From contig NZ_JABXJG010000001.1 in the NCBI RefSeq assembly GCF_013375535.1, forward strand, positions 2,356,001 through 2,420,000: a stretch of DNA of 64,000 nt, in the 5' to 3' direction. The notes beneath the pieces were generated by a model. It saw nothing but the letters and a program-made list of their open reading frames with translations. It did not search any database and had not been told where the DNA came from. Positions 44,922 to 54,894 of this stretch are shown in pieces. This stretch comes from Sphingobium sp. 15-1 (lineage in GTDB: Bacteria; Pseudomonadota; Alphaproteobacteria; Sphingomonadales; Sphingomonadaceae). Every line of letters begins with the position of its first letter. The stretch's first letter is position 1. The position numbers and the translations under genes were made by a program.

Positions 44922-46445
44922 TCAGGCGGGTTTCTGCTTCCTGAATAGGGCACGGTCATCTGGGCCAAAACCCCAGCGCCAGATGACGATGCCGTAGACG
45001 CCCAGGATCGTGAAGACGCCGAAGACCAGCTCCACCCATTCGAACCGGGGCGGCAGCGCGACGAAGGCGGCGCCGACAAGGCAGGCCACCCCGGAAGCGC
45101 TGAGCAGCGGCCAGCGCCAGGCGTTGACCTTGGCGCCGAGCAGGCGGGAGAGCAGCCGCGCCTTGATCAGCGCACTGACGCCAAGCGCGATGCTGAGGGC
45201 CAGGGCGGGGGCCGCGGCGACGGCCATGTCGTGGAAGCCAAGGCGCTTGGCGACGAAGATCAGGGCGAAGCTCAAAGCGGCCTGCAAACCGATCATCAGC
45301 AACGAGATCATCAGATTGCGGTGGCGGGCGATATAGACCAGCGCGGATTCGCTGACCACGGCGGTGGCGGCGACGACTTCGGCCAGCAGCAGGAAGGCAA
45401 GCGCGCCGGTGCCGCCGACGAAATGGGGACCGACAAGGCCCATCACCGCCTCGCCGGGGATGCCCAGGGCTAGGGCTATGCCTGCCTGCGCCGCGATGAT
45501 CCAGAAGCCGACCTGGCTGACCTGGCGGGCGATGGCGTTGAGATTGCCCTCCGCCAGATTGCGAGTGATGACCGGCCCCAGGATCGGGTCGAAGCTGGTC
45601 TTCAGCTTCTGGGGCAGGGAGGCGACCTGCTGGGCGACATAATAGATGCCGACCACCGCCGGACTGACGAACAGGCCCAGAATCGCCATGTCGAGGCGGC
45701 GGGAGCCCCATTCAACGCCGTCCGCCGCCGCGAGAGGCAGGTTGCGGCGCGCCAGTCGCCACAGCCGGCCGAAATCGGGACGCCAGCCATAGGGGATGCC
45801 GTAATGGCGGGTCATGGGAATGATCGAGGCGACCATCGCGGCGATCATCGAGACGACATAGGAGAGGATCAGCCCGTCGCGGGTCGAATAGAAGGCGAAG
45901 GCGAAGGCGCCGATGCTGATCGCCCAGGGCTCTATGATGGAGCGGGCGCGGACGGTCGCGCCGATGTCGAAGCGATAGGCGCAGGCCGCGAGCGCCACGT
46001 CGGACCCGGCCACCGCGATCACGATCAGGGCGAGCAGGCGGTCGAGGCCGTTGATGCCGCTGTTCGGGAACATGGCTTGCGGGAAGGCCACCAGAAGCGC
46101 GCTGCCGATCAGGGAGGCGATCAGCGTCACCAGCATGGCGTCGGTCACGACATGGCTGTGCGGGCGCTCGGTTTGCGCAAGCGCCCCGGCAAGGCCGCGT
46201 TTCAGGCCCAAAGTCGCGAGCTGGGCGATGAACTCCACCACCAGCACGGCATAGGCGAAGCGGCCGAGCGCGTCGGCGCCATACCAGCGGCCGGCGATGA
46301 ACAGGAAGGGCAGGCGCGCAGCGAGACGGAGCAGGAAGCCGAACACATTGGTCCGTCCACCCTTGGCAAGCGCCGCAATGTCATCCTGCTGCGCGGGAGA
46401 GGCCCCTTCAACCGGCAACGAACTATGGTCCCCCTGTGAGATCAA
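44922..46445 (-). CDS. Polysaccharide flippase (MviN/Wzx-like, oligosaccharide exporter)
   Basis: 507 residues with 13 to 14 hydrophobic segments and few conserved charges, typical of the MOP superfamily. TNVFGFLLRLAARLPFLFIA and YGADALGRFAYAVLVVEFIA are the first helices; VSPAVVGIYYVAQQVASLPQ is the mid-protein family block. Such proteins flip lipid-linked sugars to the periplasmic face for capsule, exopolysaccharide or LPS. No polysaccharide synthesis genes adjoin it; the sugar cluster at 35117-38893 is 6 kb away on the other strand. Confidence 0.87.
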   Translation of the reverse strand: MISQGDHSSLPVEGASPAQQDDIAALAKGGRTNVFGFLLRLAARLPFLFIAGRWYGADALGRFAYAVLVVEFIAQLATLGLKRGLAGALAQTERPHSHVVTDAMLVTLIASLIGSALLVAFPQAMFPNSGINGLDRLLALIVIAVAGSDVALAACAYRFDIGATVRARSIIEPWAISIGAFAFAFYSTRDGLILSYVVSMIAAMVASIIPMTRHYGIPYGWRPDFGRLWRLARRNLPLAAADGVEWGSRRLDMAILGLFVSPAVVGIYYVAQQVASLPQKLKTSFDPILGPVITRNLAEGNLNAIARQVSQVGFWIIAAQAGIALALGIPGEAVMGLVGPHFVGGTGALAFLLLAEVVAATAVVSESALVYIARHRNLMISLLMIGLQAALSFALIFVAKRLGFHDMAVAAAPALALSIALGVSALIKARLLSRLLGAKVNAWRWPLLSASGVACLVGAAFVALPPRFEWVELVFGVFTILGVYGIVIWRWGFGPDDRALFRKQKPA

Positions 46446-46517
46446 TACTGGACATCAATGCTGTGGCGTCATTTTGTGGAGCCGGACTGTAGCAATATCT
46501 GGAAAGAGCGCGAGTTT

Positions 46518-47489
46518 TTATTCGGCGCGCAGCGGACGGGCGAGCAGCGCATCCATCACTTGCGCCAGCGGCGCAGCGTCTTCCAGCAGGGCGCAGACGG
46601 CTTCGACCACCGGCATTTCAACCTTCGCCGCGCGAGCGGCTTCGCGCAGGACGGGGGCGGTGAAGGCGCCTTCCGCTACGGTACGGCGGTTGGACAGCAG
46701 GTCTTTTGCGGACTGGCCCTCGCCCAGCCCCTTGCCCAGCGAGAAATTGCGGCTGTTGGTCGAGGAGCAGGTGAGGACGAGGTCGCCCAGACCCGAAAGG
46801 CCCGCAAGGGTTTCGGACCGCGCACCTCTGGCCAGGCCGAAGCGGGTCATTTCGGCAAAACCCCGGCTGATCAGCGAGGCGCGGGCGTTGAGGCCGAGGC
46901 CCGCCCCCTCCGCGACGCCGCAGGCAATGGCGAGGACATTCTTCACCGCGCCACCAATCTCCGCGCCGACCACATCGTCGGAGAGATAGGGGCGGAAAGC
47001 GGGGCGGGCGATGCGGGCGGCGATCTTCGCGGCGAGACCGGCATCCGCACAGGCGAGCGTGATCGCGGTGGGCAGGCCCTTGGCCACCTCATGGGCGAAG
47101 GTCGGGCCGGAAAGGACGGCGATGGGCGAAGTCGGTTGCGCTTCCGCCGCGACTTCGGACATGAGCAGGCTGGTGCCCGCCTCTATGCCCTTGGAGCAGA
47201 GGATGAGCGGGGTGCCTGCCGGGGCCTGCGCGACGACCTTGCGCAGATGTTGGGCCGGGCTGACGATCAGCAGCATGTCGCGGTCGGCCATGGCGGCGAT
47301 ATCGCCAGTGGCTTCGATCGAGGGGCTGAGCGGGATGTTGGGGAGGTAGAGGGGGTTCTGCCGGTCCTTGTTGACCGCTTCCACCACCTCCGGTTCCAGC
47401 GCCCAAAGACGGACCTGCTGGCCGTCCGCCGCCAGGGTCTGGGCGAGCGCGGTGCCCCAGGCGCCTGCTCCGATGACGCCTGCTTTCAT
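46518..47489 (-). CDS. gpsA: NAD(P)+-dependent glycerol-3-phosphate dehydrogenase GpsA
   Basis: 323 residues. It reduces dihydroxyacetone phosphate to sn-glycerol 3-phosphate for phospholipid synthesis. [14 protein letters not shown] (7-20) is the nucleotide-binding loop, SKGIEAGT and [15 protein letters not shown] are family blocks, and the catalytic lysine is in [13 protein letters not shown]. Start 47489 overlaps the end of tsaD by 4 bp, so both are coupled. The tsaD-gpsA pair is common in alphaproteobacteria. Confidence 0.95.
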   Translation of the reverse strand: MKAGVIGAGAWGTALAQTLAADGQQVRLWALEPEVVEAVNKDRQNPLYLPNIPLSPSIEATGDIAAMADRDMLLIVSPAQHLRKVVAQAPAGTPLILCSKGIEAGTSLLMSEVAAEAQPTSPIAVLSGPTFAHEVAKGLPTAITLACADAGLAAKIAARIARPAFRPYLSDDVVGAEIGGAVKNVLAIACGVAEGAGLGLNARASLISRGFAEMTRFGLARGARSETLAGLSGLGDLVLTCSSTNSRNFSLGKGLGEGQSAKDLLSNRRTVAEGAFTAPVLREAARAAKVEMPVVEAVCALLEDAAPLAQVMDALLARPLRAE

Positions 47490-48520
47490 GCTTTCACTCC
47501 TGCTCCGCGCGCTTTTTCCGCGCTGGGGTCGAGCGGCCAGCGCGGGCGGGCCGGGACGGTTAGATCGTCGATCAGGCCCGCCGCATAGCGCTCTGCCCCG
47601 GCCCATGCGATCATCGCGGCGTTGTCCGTGCAGAGCCAGAGCGGCGGCGCGACGAAGGGATGGTCGTGCTTTGCCGCCAGCGCTTCGAGCGCGGCGCGGA
47701 TCGACTGATTGGCCGCGACGCCCCCGGCGACGACAAGGGCGGTGATGTCCTGAAGGCCGGCCAGTTGCCGCTCGGTGCGGTCGATGAGGCAATCGATGAC
47801 GGCCTGCTGGAAGCTGGCGGCGATGTCCTCGGTCGAATAGCGGCCGGACTGGGCGGCGCGCATGACCGCGCTTTTCAGGCCCGCGAAGGAGAAATGGGGT
47901 TCGACGGTGCCGACCAGTGGGCGCGGCAGGGGGACAGCCTTGGCATTGCCGAGAGCGGCGGCTTTCTCCACCGCCGGACCGCCGGGATAGCCGAGGCCCA
48001 ACAGCTTCGCCGTCTTGTCGAAGGCTTCGCCGCTGGCGTCGTCTATGGTGGTGGCAAGGCGGGCATAGTCGCCCGGGCCGCGCACATGGAGCAACTGGCA
48101 ATGGCCGCCCGACACCAGCAGCAGCAGGTAGGGGAATTGCAGCGTCGGGTCCGCCAGGCGCGGCGACAGGGCGTGGCCTTCGAGATGATTGACCGCGATC
48201 AGCGGCTTGTTGGCCGCATGGGCGAGCGCCTTGCCGGTGACGAGGCCGACCATCACGCCGCCGATCAGGCCGGGGCCTGCGGTAGCGGCGATCACGTCGA
48301 CATCGTTCAGGTTAAGGTCCGCATCCTTGAGCGCCGCTTCGATCAAGGGCGCGAGCGCCTCGACATGGGCGCGGGCGGCGATTTCGGGAACGACGCCGCC
48401 ATAGGGGCGATGCGCCTCCTCCTGCGTGGCGAGGCGGTGGGCCAGGATCTTGCCCTCCGCCGTCACCAGCGCCGCCGCGGTTTCGTCGCAGCTTGATTCC
48501 AGGCCAAGGATGATCGTCAT
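47486..48520 (-). CDS. tsaD: tRNA threonylcarbamoyltransferase subunit TsaD
   Basis: 344 residues. With TsaB and TsaE it places threonylcarbamoyl on A37 of tRNAs that read ANN codons. The N-terminus [16 protein letters not shown] and the metal-binding HLEGH (His112, His116) are diagnostic; [20 protein letters not shown] and VAGGVAANQ follow. Start 48520 has GGAAG six bases upstream; a methionine at 48532 is less likely. It diverges from hemC with 45 bp between the starts, so the two promoters overlap. Confidence 0.96.
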   Translation of the reverse strand: MTIILGLESSCDETAAALVTAEGKILAHRLATQEEAHRPYGGVVPEIAARAHVEALAPLIEAALKDADLNLNDVDVIAATAGPGLIGGVMVGLVTGKALAHAANKPLIAVNHLEGHALSPRLADPTLQFPYLLLLVSGGHCQLLHVRGPGDYARLATTIDDASGEAFDKTAKLLGLGYPGGPAVEKAAALGNAKAVPLPRPLVGTVEPHFSFAGLKSAVMRAAQSGRYSTEDIAASFQQAVIDCLIDRTERQLAGLQDITALVVAGGVAANQSIRAALEALAAKHDHPFVAPPLWLCTDNAAMIAWAGAERYAAGLIDDLTVPARPRWPLDPSAEKARGAGVKA

Positions 48521-48565
48521 TGCCGCTTCCATCTAATGTCCGCGACCATTAGAGCAAGCGGGATC

Positions 48566-49504
48566 ATGCAAAAGCCCCACAGCCCCCCACAGACTCCCCT
48601 CCGCCTTGGCACCCGTGGCTCCCCGCTTGCACTGGCGCAAGCGCATATGACGATGGCGGCCTTGCGCGCGCGCCATGGCTGGGAGGAGGGCGCGGTCGAG
48701 ATCGTCGTCGTGCAGACCAGCGGGGACAGGATACAGGACCGGGCGCTGGCGGAGATCGGCGGCAAGGCGCTGTGGACCAAGGAACTGGACCGGGCGCTGC
48801 TGGCCGGGGAGATCGATTTCGCGGTGCATTCGATGAAGGATGTGGAGACGATCCGGCCCCTTGAGATTCGCATCGCCGCCATGCTGCCCCGCGCCGACGT
48901 GCGGGACCGGCTGGTGGGCGCGGCGAGTTTTGAGGCGTTGCCGGAAAAGCCGGTGGTGGGGACGAGTTCGCCCCGCCGGGCGGCGCAGGTGAAGCGCTTG
49001 CGGCCCGATGCCGAAGTCGTGCTGTTCCGCGGCAATGTGGCGACGCGGCTTGCCAAGCTGGAAAAGGGGGAGGCGCATGCGACCCTGCTGGCGGCGGCGG
49101 GGCTGGACCGGCTGGGCCAGGGCGATGTGGGCGCGGCGATTCCGGTCGAGGTCATGCTGCCCGCGCCGTCTCAGGGGGCCGTGGGCATTGAGACGCTGAG
49201 CGGCAACGACGCGATGCTGGAGCTGCTGGCGACGATCAGCGACGCCGACACCTTCGACTGCGTGATGGCGGAGCGGGCGGTGCTCGCGGGGCTGGGGGGC
49301 ACCTGTCATTCGCCCATCGCGGCGCTGGGGCGGCTGGAGGAGGGGCGGATTCATCTGCGCGCCGAGATCATCAGCCCCGACGGGCAGGAGACGATTGGCG
49401 ATTCGCTGCGGATCGGGCGGGGCGACCTCGCCGCCGCCGAGGCGATGGGGCGCGGCTTGCTGGAGCGGGCGAGCCCGGCATTGCGCGCCCTGTTCGAGCC
49501 GTGA
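48566..49504 (+). CDS. hemC: Porphobilinogen deaminase HemC
   Basis: 312 residues. It polymerises four porphobilinogens to hydroxymethylbilane in heme synthesis. LRLGTRGSPLALAQA is the start of domain 1, AVHSMKDVET the active-site Asp region, GTSSPRRAAQ the conserved arginines, and GTCHSPIAALG carries the cysteine that binds the dipyrromethane cofactor, in the form usual for alphaproteobacteria. Start 48566 is preferred to 48536, whose extra residues do not match. The stop overlaps hemD. It diverges from tsaD. Confidence 0.96.
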   Translation: MQKPHSPPQTPLRLGTRGSPLALAQAHMTMAALRARHGWEEGAVEIVVVQTSGDRIQDRALAEIGGKALWTKELDRALLAGEIDFAVHSMKDVETIRPLEIRIAAMLPRADVRDRLVGAASFEALPEKPVVGTSSPRRAAQVKRLRPDAEVVLFRGNVATRLAKLEKGEAHATLLAAAGLDRLGQGDVGAAIPVEVMLPAPSQGAVGIETLSGNDAMLELLATISDADTFDCVMAERAVLAGLGGTCHSPIAALGRLEEGRIHLRAEIISPDGQETIGDSLRIGRGDLAAAEAMGRGLLERASPALRALFEP

Positions 49505-50169
49505 GGCCAGTCGTCATCCTGCGGCCCCAGCCGGGCGCGAGCAAGACGGCGGAGCGAGCGGCGGAACTGGGATTGCAGACACAGGTCATGCCGCTGTTCG
49601 CGCCCCAGGCGCTGGCGTGGGATGCCCCTGCCCCGGATCGCTTCGACGCCCTGTTGCTGACCAGCGCCAATGCGGCCCGGCTGGCGGGGGAGCGGCTGGC
49701 CGATTATCGGGGCCTGCCCGCTTATGCGGTGGGGCGGGCGACGGCGAAGGCGCTAGCGGAGGCGGGATTCGGGCAGGTCGTCGCCGGGGATGGCGACGGC
49801 ACCGCCATTGCGCGGCGGATCGCGGCGGAAGGGCATGGCCATGTGCTGCATCTGGCCGGACGGACGGTGGCGCCGATCGATGCGGGCGCGCTGCGGATCG
49901 AGCGGATCGCCGTTTACGCGATGCTGCGGACCGGCGAGAGCGGACTGGCGGAACGGCTGGCGGCGGGCAGCGTGCTGTTGGTGCATTCGCCCCGTGCCGG
50001 GGACGTGCTGGCGCAGCTTGTGGGGCGGGAGCAACGCCAATCCCTGCACCTGATCGCGATCAGCCCCGCCGCGCTGGCGGCCTGCGGCGCCGGCTGGGCC
50101 AGCGCCCAGGCGCCCGATAGACCCGATGATGAGAGGATGCTGGCCCTTGCCGTCCGATTATGCGAATGA
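49501..50169 (+). CDS. hemD: Uroporphyrinogen-III synthase HemD
   Basis: 222 residues from a GTG start overlapping the hemC stop. HemD proteins are very variable; PVVILRPQPGASKTAERAAE with the late AVGRATAKALAEAGFGQVVA and LLVHSPRAGDVLAQLV fit the two-lobed fold. It cyclises hydroxymethylbilane with inversion of ring D. The assignment rests mainly on the hemC neighbour and the family pattern. A mitofilin-like gene follows after 28 bp. Confidence 0.9.
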   Translation: MRPVVILRPQPGASKTAERAAELGLQTQVMPLFAPQALAWDAPAPDRFDALLLTSANAARLAGERLADYRGLPAYAVGRATAKALAEAGFGQVVAGDGDGTAIARRIAAEGHGHVLHLAGRTVAPIDAGALRIERIAVYAMLRTGESGLAERLAAGSVLLVHSPRAGDVLAQLVGREQRQSLHLIAISPAALAACGAGWASAQAPDRPDDERMLALAVRLCE

Positions 50170-50197
50170 TTCGCCTCCTATGGAAGAAAGACCCCTG

Positions 50198-51067
50198 ATG
50201 AGCGACACGGACGGCGCGGCGAACGGCGTTACGGCGCCGCCCCCCGCGCAGCGGCGTGGGCCCTGGCTGCTGGTGCTGCTGGTCCTGCTCGCCTTTGCGG
50301 TCGGGGTCGTGCTGACCGTTCTGGCCCTGCCGAAAATCCAGCGGTGGAACGCGCCGCAGCGGCAGGCGGCGATGACCGATCCGCTGCTCAGCGCCGCGGG
50401 ATCGGGCGCGCCGCTGCGTCCGCTGTCGGCCGATGCCGGGCAGATGCTGGATGCCCGGGTCGTGCAACTGGAGGAACGGCTCAACCGCATCGCCGTGGAG
50501 GCGCAGGCGGCGTCGGGCAACGCGGCGCGGGCCGAAGGCCTGCTGGTCGCCTTTGCGGCGCGCCGGGCGCTCGATAGCGGGGCGCCGCTTGGCTATATCG
50601 AGGGGCAGTTGCGGCTGCGCTTCGGCCAGGCGCAGCCGCGTGCCGTCGCGACCATCATCAATGCGGCGCGGGAACCGGTGACGCTGGCCGACCTGCGCGC
50701 CGGGCTGACGGCGGTGGCCGATCAGGTGACGGTGCCGCCCGCCGATGCAAGCTGGTGGGAAGCGCTGGAGCATGAAGCGCGGGAGATCATCACCATCCAC
50801 AAGGCGTCCACCCCCTCCCCCCGGCCGCAGGCGGCGCTGGACCGGGCGGTCCGCTATCTGGACGGGTCGCGGGTCGGCGCGGCGCTGGCGGAAGTGGAGC
50901 AGATGCCGGGGCGGGCGGCGGCGGACCGCTGGATGCAATTCGCCCGGCGCTATCTGGAGGCGCGGCGGGCACTCGATCTGATCGAGACGGCGGCGATCCT
51001 GGAACCGCGCCAGTTGCGCTCGGCGGATGGCGGAGCGGTGGCGCAGACGTCTCCGCTCGCGCCCTGA
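50198..51067 (+). CDS. Mitofilin-like inner-membrane protein after hemCD
   Basis: 289 residues. A short cytoplasmic N-terminus rich in Pro/Ala precedes one membrane helix (about 28-47, PWLLVLLVLLAFAVGVVLTV). The rest is a periplasmic helical domain with a short coiled coil (LDARVVQLEERLNRIAVEAQ) and Ala/Arg-rich helices. Alphaproteobacterial proteins of this build after hemC-hemD are homologues of mitofilin (COG4223), linked to membrane shaping and heme biosynthesis in some species. Alternative start at 50180. It is probably the last gene of the hem operon. Confidence 0.8.
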   Translation: MSDTDGAANGVTAPPPAQRRGPWLLVLLVLLAFAVGVVLTVLALPKIQRWNAPQRQAAMTDPLLSAAGSGAPLRPLSADAGQMLDARVVQLEERLNRIAVEAQAASGNAARAEGLLVAFAARRALDSGAPLGYIEGQLRLRFGQAQPRAVATIINAAREPVTLADLRAGLTAVADQVTVPPADASWWEALEHEAREIITIHKASTPSPRPQAALDRAVRYLDGSRVGAALAEVEQMPGRAAADRWMQFARRYLEARRALDLIETAAILEPRQLRSADGGAVAQTSPLAP

Positions 51068-51190
51068 CCAGGCCTTAAACCGCTGTAACAAACGACGAAC
51101 CGTTGGCTCCGATGGATGAATGTCCATGGACTCGGGGCGCATTGTCATGAGAATGTCATTTTTCCCCCTGGAAAGAGGAAAGACATTTTC

Positions 51191-51940
51191 GTGCCGCCTT
51201 ATGCCGACGTCATCAGCAGCTTCTGGAAGGGCCGTCTAGCCAACGGCCCCCGCGCGGCCGAGCGGCCGTCGCTCCAGCATCTGCTGGGCAATGCGTCGGT
51301 GCCGTTCGACCTGTTGCGGACCCGGGCGCAGGCGGCCAGCCTGGCGCAAGCGATGGCCGGCGACGGGCGGCAGGTGCTGCTGATCCCCGGCCTGATGGCA
51401 GGCGAGCAGCGGATGGAACCGTTGCGCGCCGTGCTGAATGCGGCGGGTTATGAGGCGCATGGCTGGGGCATGGGCCGCAATTTCGGGCCCAAGCCCGACA
51501 GTCTGGAGCAGATAGACCGCCGGGTCGACGCCCTCCGCCGCAGGACCGGCGCCAAGGTGACGCTGGTCGGCTGGAGCCTGGGCGGGTTGTTTGCGCGGGA
51601 ATATGCGAAATATGCCACCGCCAAGGTGGGCGGGGTCGTGACGATGGGCACGCCCTTTTCCGGCGATCCGCGCGCCAATCATGCCTGGCGTCTCTATCAG
51701 TTGGTGTCCGGCTTCCCGGTCGATCGCCCGCCCTTTACCTGCTATCGGGAAGAAAAGCCGCCCGTGCCGACCGTGGCCCTGTGGTCCCAGCGCGATGGGG
51801 TGATCCTGCCCCGATGCGCCAAGGGCCGCGCCGGGGAGCGCGACCGGGCGATCGAGGTGGATTGCACGCATATGGGCTTTGCCGCGTCGCCGGAGGGGAT
51901 TTTGGCCGTGGGGAAAGCGCTGGAGGCCATGCGGGGCTGA
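51191..51940 (+). CDS. Alpha/beta hydrolase (lipase-like)
   Basis: 249 residues from a GTG with GAGGAAAG upstream. The nucleophile elbow is GWSLGG (catalytic Ser), preceded by VLLIPGLMAGEQRMEPLRAV, the oxyanion strand. Later, ALWSQRDGVILP supplies an aspartate and IEVDCTHMGF the probable catalytic histidine. This is the layout of PGAP1-like/lipase enzymes; there is no signal peptide. The substrate is unknown. It stands alone after the hem operon. Confidence 0.85.
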   Translation: MPPYADVISSFWKGRLANGPRAAERPSLQHLLGNASVPFDLLRTRAQAASLAQAMAGDGRQVLLIPGLMAGEQRMEPLRAVLNAAGYEAHGWGMGRNFGPKPDSLEQIDRRVDALRRRTGAKVTLVGWSLGGLFAREYAKYATAKVGGVVTMGTPFSGDPRANHAWRLYQLVSGFPVDRPPFTCYREEKPPVPTVALWSQRDGVILPRCAKGRAGERDRAIEVDCTHMGFAASPEGILAVGKALEAMRG

Positions 51941-52000
51941 AGCGGGGCTGTTTTGGGTGGAGGGCGGTTGGTCTACTTGCGCCGTTTTCCTAGAACGCAG

Positions 52001-52026
52001 CGTGCTCCTGCGCAGGCAGGAGCACG
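52001..52026. repeat. Single palindrome of family A (copy 9, half unit)
   Basis: CGTGCTCCTGCGCAGGCAGG then AGCACG, one arm only, palindromic in itself. It keeps the outer flanks of the paired copies (left: TGCGCCGTTTTCCTAGAACG; right: GGCGCTTAAGGGC), so it may be a paired copy that lost its spacer and second arm. Confidence 0.8.
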
Positions 52027-52103
52027 GGGCGCTTAAGGGCAGCTATTGCCCAAATGCAGACACTCTTCTCCCCTCCCCTGAACGAAAGCGGACGACCGGC
52101 GCC

Positions 52104-52520
52104 TCATTCCTTGATCGGGCCGCCGATCGACCAGATGTGGCCGTAGGGATCGGTGAGCTGGCCATAGCGTTCGCCCCAAAACTGGTTCTCGATGGGCACG
52201 CGGACGCTGGCGCCTGCCTCGATCGCGCGCTTCCACCAGGCATCGGCATCGTCGACCGCCAGGTGCAGGGTTACGCCCCTGGGCACATCGGCCGGAGCGC
52301 CGCCGCACATTTCGGGGAAATGGTCGTTGAGCATCAGCGAACCGCTATTGATGCGCAGTTGGGCGTGCATGATGCGCTGGCGGCCCTCCGCGACATGGCG
52401 CATCAGTTCGGCCGCGCCGAAAGCGCGGGAGTAGAAGGCGATGGCTTCGGCCGCCTTGTCATTGGCGATGGTGAGGTGTGGAACGACACCTGCTGCGAGG
52501 CTCGTGTGCGCTTCGTTCAT
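52104..52520 (-). CDS. VOC superfamily protein (PhnB/glyoxalase-like)
   Basis: 138 residues of two beta-alpha-beta-beta-beta units: PHLTIANDKAAEAIAFYSRA, FGAAELMRH and the second unit with GVTLHLAVDDADAWWKRAIE ending DPYGHIWSIGGP. This is the PhnB/DUF1428-like VOC group. The fold binds a metal or small ligand in dioxygenases, isomerases and resistance proteins; no specific function can be given. It lies alone, 48 bp before the AsmA gene's stop on the same strand. Confidence 0.88.
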   Translation of the reverse strand: MNEAHTSLAAGVVPHLTIANDKAAEAIAFYSRAFGAAELMRHVAEGRQRIMHAQLRINSGSLMLNDHFPEMCGGAPADVPRGVTLHLAVDDADAWWKRAIEAGASVRVPIENQFWGERYGQLTDPYGHIWSIGGPIKE

Positions 52521-52568
52521 CTGTCCTCTCCCTGAAGAAGACGGGACGATAGGCGCTTTGCAGGCGGA

Positions 52569-54737
52569 TCAGAAGATGCCCAGGAATTTCTTGTCCTGAC
52601 TTTTTTTCTCTTTTTGGCTGCCCTTGCCCGCTTCGTCCTTGGCGGTGGTGCCCCGGCCGACATCGTCGCGGGGCTTGCCGCCCTTGGTGCGCTGGGCGGC
52701 GGCGGTGGCGCCGGCGAGGACGGGGCCGCAAGCGGCGCTCTTCGCATCGCCTATGTCGACGAAGGCGAGGACGGCGGCGAGCGGGCTGGCGGCGATGCCC
52801 AGCGCCGCCGCCGCGCCGCCCCGGGCGATCAGTTCGGGGCTGACGACGTCGATGCCGGGCCGGGCGAAATACCCGTTGATGCCGACCGGGGACTGGCCGG
52901 AGAAGAGGCTGAACTTCTTGCCGTCCGCCCGGAAGGCAAGGTCGAGGCTTTCATTCCTGAAGGAAAAGCCACCCCGGCCGAGCATGACATTCTTCCTGGT
53001 GTCGATGATGATCGGGTCCGCCGCCGCCACGCCGTTGCGGACGGTGAAGGCGATGAGGCCGCAATTGATCTGCACCGGTTCCTTCAGCTTCTTCTCGAAC
53101 ATCTTGGTGATGAAGGTGCCGACGTCGAGTTCCGACAATTGCACGTTGCGCGCCCACATCGATCCGGCGGGCAGGATCACGGCGATGCGGCCGTTCGAGG
53201 TGGCGAGCGAATCGTGGAGCGTGTCGCCCAGGCCGGTCATCTGCACGCGGGCCTTGATCGTGCCGGTCGTGCCCGATTCCTCGACCCCCCAGCGGCCGAG
53301 CAGCTTGCCCATGGGGGTGGGCGACAGGCGGACGTCATATTGGGTGCGCACCGGACGGCCGCGCGCGTTGATGGCGATGTCGGAACTCAGATGACCGCCC
53401 GACATGTCGAAGGTCAGTGGCGACAGGGTAAGCAGGCTGTGGTCGAGCGCCAGGGTGAGGCCGATATTGGAGATTGGCACATGCTCCGCCCGGATGCGGC
53501 GGACGTCATATTGGAGCCGGGCATCGAAATTGCGCAGCGCTTCGACGCGGAGCGGGGCGTCGAGCAGGATGCGCGGCGCGCCGTTGACGGTGGCGATCGC
53601 GCCGTCCGCGCCCTGCGCCTCCAGCCTTTGCGGGTCATAGCCGATGAAGGGGCCAATATCGAGGATGTCGAGCGTCTGGGTGGTCAGCGCGGCCTTCAGC
53701 AGCAGGCGGTTGTCGGGAAGGGAGACAGTCAGCCGCCCGGCAAGGTCGCTGTCCCCGAAACGGCCCTTGAGGTGCGTGAAGCGCCATTCGCCGCCCTGCC
53801 TGGTGAGGGCGGACGTCAGGCGATAGGTGCGCGTTTCGGGAATGGCGACGCCCAGAAAGTCGAACAGCCGGGCAAGATTGGGGCCATGGGTGGTGAGGCG
53901 CAGGTCGGCGCCCTCCATCTCGGTCGCGCCGGGAAGGGTGCCGCTGACTTCAAGGACGGTGGCCCCCGCCTCGGCATGGAGGGCCAGGCTGTTCTTGCCG
54001 CCGGTCACCGTCTCATTGGGCGAGAGCAGCCCGCCGCGCAAAGTGAAGGGGCGGTCGCGCATCGTCCCGGCGCCAGAGAAGCGTATGTCGCTGGCGAAGC
54101 GGGTGTCCTGCGCCCTCACCGTCTCGAAACCAATGTCGGTGGCGAGCTGCATGCGCGGGTCGCGGTAGCGCAGCGTCGTGCCCGCCAGCAGCGCGCGGCG
54201 GATCAGCGGCAGGTTGAGCGGCTCGCCCTTCCTGTCGGGATTGCCGAAGGTCCATGTGTTGCTCTTGCCGTCGCGGGACCATTCCAGGTCGGCGGCGGCG
54301 TTGCGCAGGTTCAGCCAGCGGATCTTATATTTGGGGCCAAAGAGCAGGCTGAGCGGCGCGATGCGGCTGTCGATCAGGTCGGCGCGGAAGAAGTGCGGGC
54401 GGCTGGCCCAGCGGGTGTTGGCGATGGTCATCCGTTCGGCGCGGAACTTGATGGTGATGGGATCGAAATAGAGCTGGAAATCGCCGCCGACCTGGACCGG
54501 ACGTTCGAGGCGACTGGTCAGGAAGCGCTCGAACGGATGTTTCAGGAAACGCCCCTTGGTGATGAACAGGATCAGCCAGAGCGCGAAGACGATGCCGACG
54601 ATCCAGAGCAGGATGCGGACCGGCAACGGGAGTTTGCGCCAATGTTCGCGGGCGCGGTGCAGGTGATGGCGGGCGCCGCCGGGATGCGGCACCGCTTGCG
54701 CCGGACTGTCCGGCCGGAGGGGATCTGCGTCGGCCAT
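52569..54737 (-). CDS. AsmA family protein (envelope biogenesis, lipid transport)
   Basis: 722 residues. A Lys/Arg-rich N-terminus precedes one membrane helix (about 38-58, LPVRILLWIVGIVFALWLIL). The rest is a long series of beta strands as in AsmA/TamB/YhdP proteins, which bridge the two membranes and are linked to phospholipid transport. FERFLTSRLERPVQVGGDFQ is the AsmA N-terminal signature. The C-terminal 50 residues are Lys/Asp/Glu-rich and low complexity. It is transcribed away from rpmI, in the place where infC stands in many genomes. Confidence 0.88.
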   Translation of the reverse strand: MADADPLRPDSPAQAVPHPGGARHHLHRAREHWRKLPLPVRILLWIVGIVFALWLILFITKGRFLKHPFERFLTSRLERPVQVGGDFQLYFDPITIKFRAERMTIANTRWASRPHFFRADLIDSRIAPLSLLFGPKYKIRWLNLRNAAADLEWSRDGKSNTWTFGNPDRKGEPLNLPLIRRALLAGTTLRYRDPRMQLATDIGFETVRAQDTRFASDIRFSGAGTMRDRPFTLRGGLLSPNETVTGGKNSLALHAEAGATVLEVSGTLPGATEMEGADLRLTTHGPNLARLFDFLGVAIPETRTYRLTSALTRQGGEWRFTHLKGRFGDSDLAGRLTVSLPDNRLLLKAALTTQTLDILDIGPFIGYDPQRLEAQGADGAIATVNGAPRILLDAPLRVEALRNFDARLQYDVRRIRAEHVPISNIGLTLALDHSLLTLSPLTFDMSGGHLSSDIAINARGRPVRTQYDVRLSPTPMGKLLGRWGVEESGTTGTIKARVQMTGLGDTLHDSLATSNGRIAVILPAGSMWARNVQLSELDVGTFITKMFEKKLKEPVQINCGLIAFTVRNGVAAADPIIIDTRKNVMLGRGGFSFRNESLDLAFRADGKKFSLFSGQSPVGINGYFARPGIDVVSPELIARGGAAAALGIAASPLAAVLAFVDIGDAKSAACGPVLAGATAAAQRTKGGKPRDDVGRGTTAKDEAGKGSQKEKKSQDKKFLGIF

Positions 54738-54894
54738 GGCGGCTCAACGCCGGGCGCGGATTTTGGGTCCGAATCGCTTGCCTTTCGGTGCGCATCCGAC
54801 TATGCGCGCCCCTTCGCGATATTCGGAAGGACCGCCCGGCTAACTAGGGCTGCCGTGGCTGTCCGTAATCGTCGCGCTGAAAAAGGAGACGAAA

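Noticed and set aside
54738..54894. L20 or infC-type ribosomal leader RNA before rpmI
   Set aside because: No infC and no recognisable pseudoknot or L20-binding pattern in the short region.
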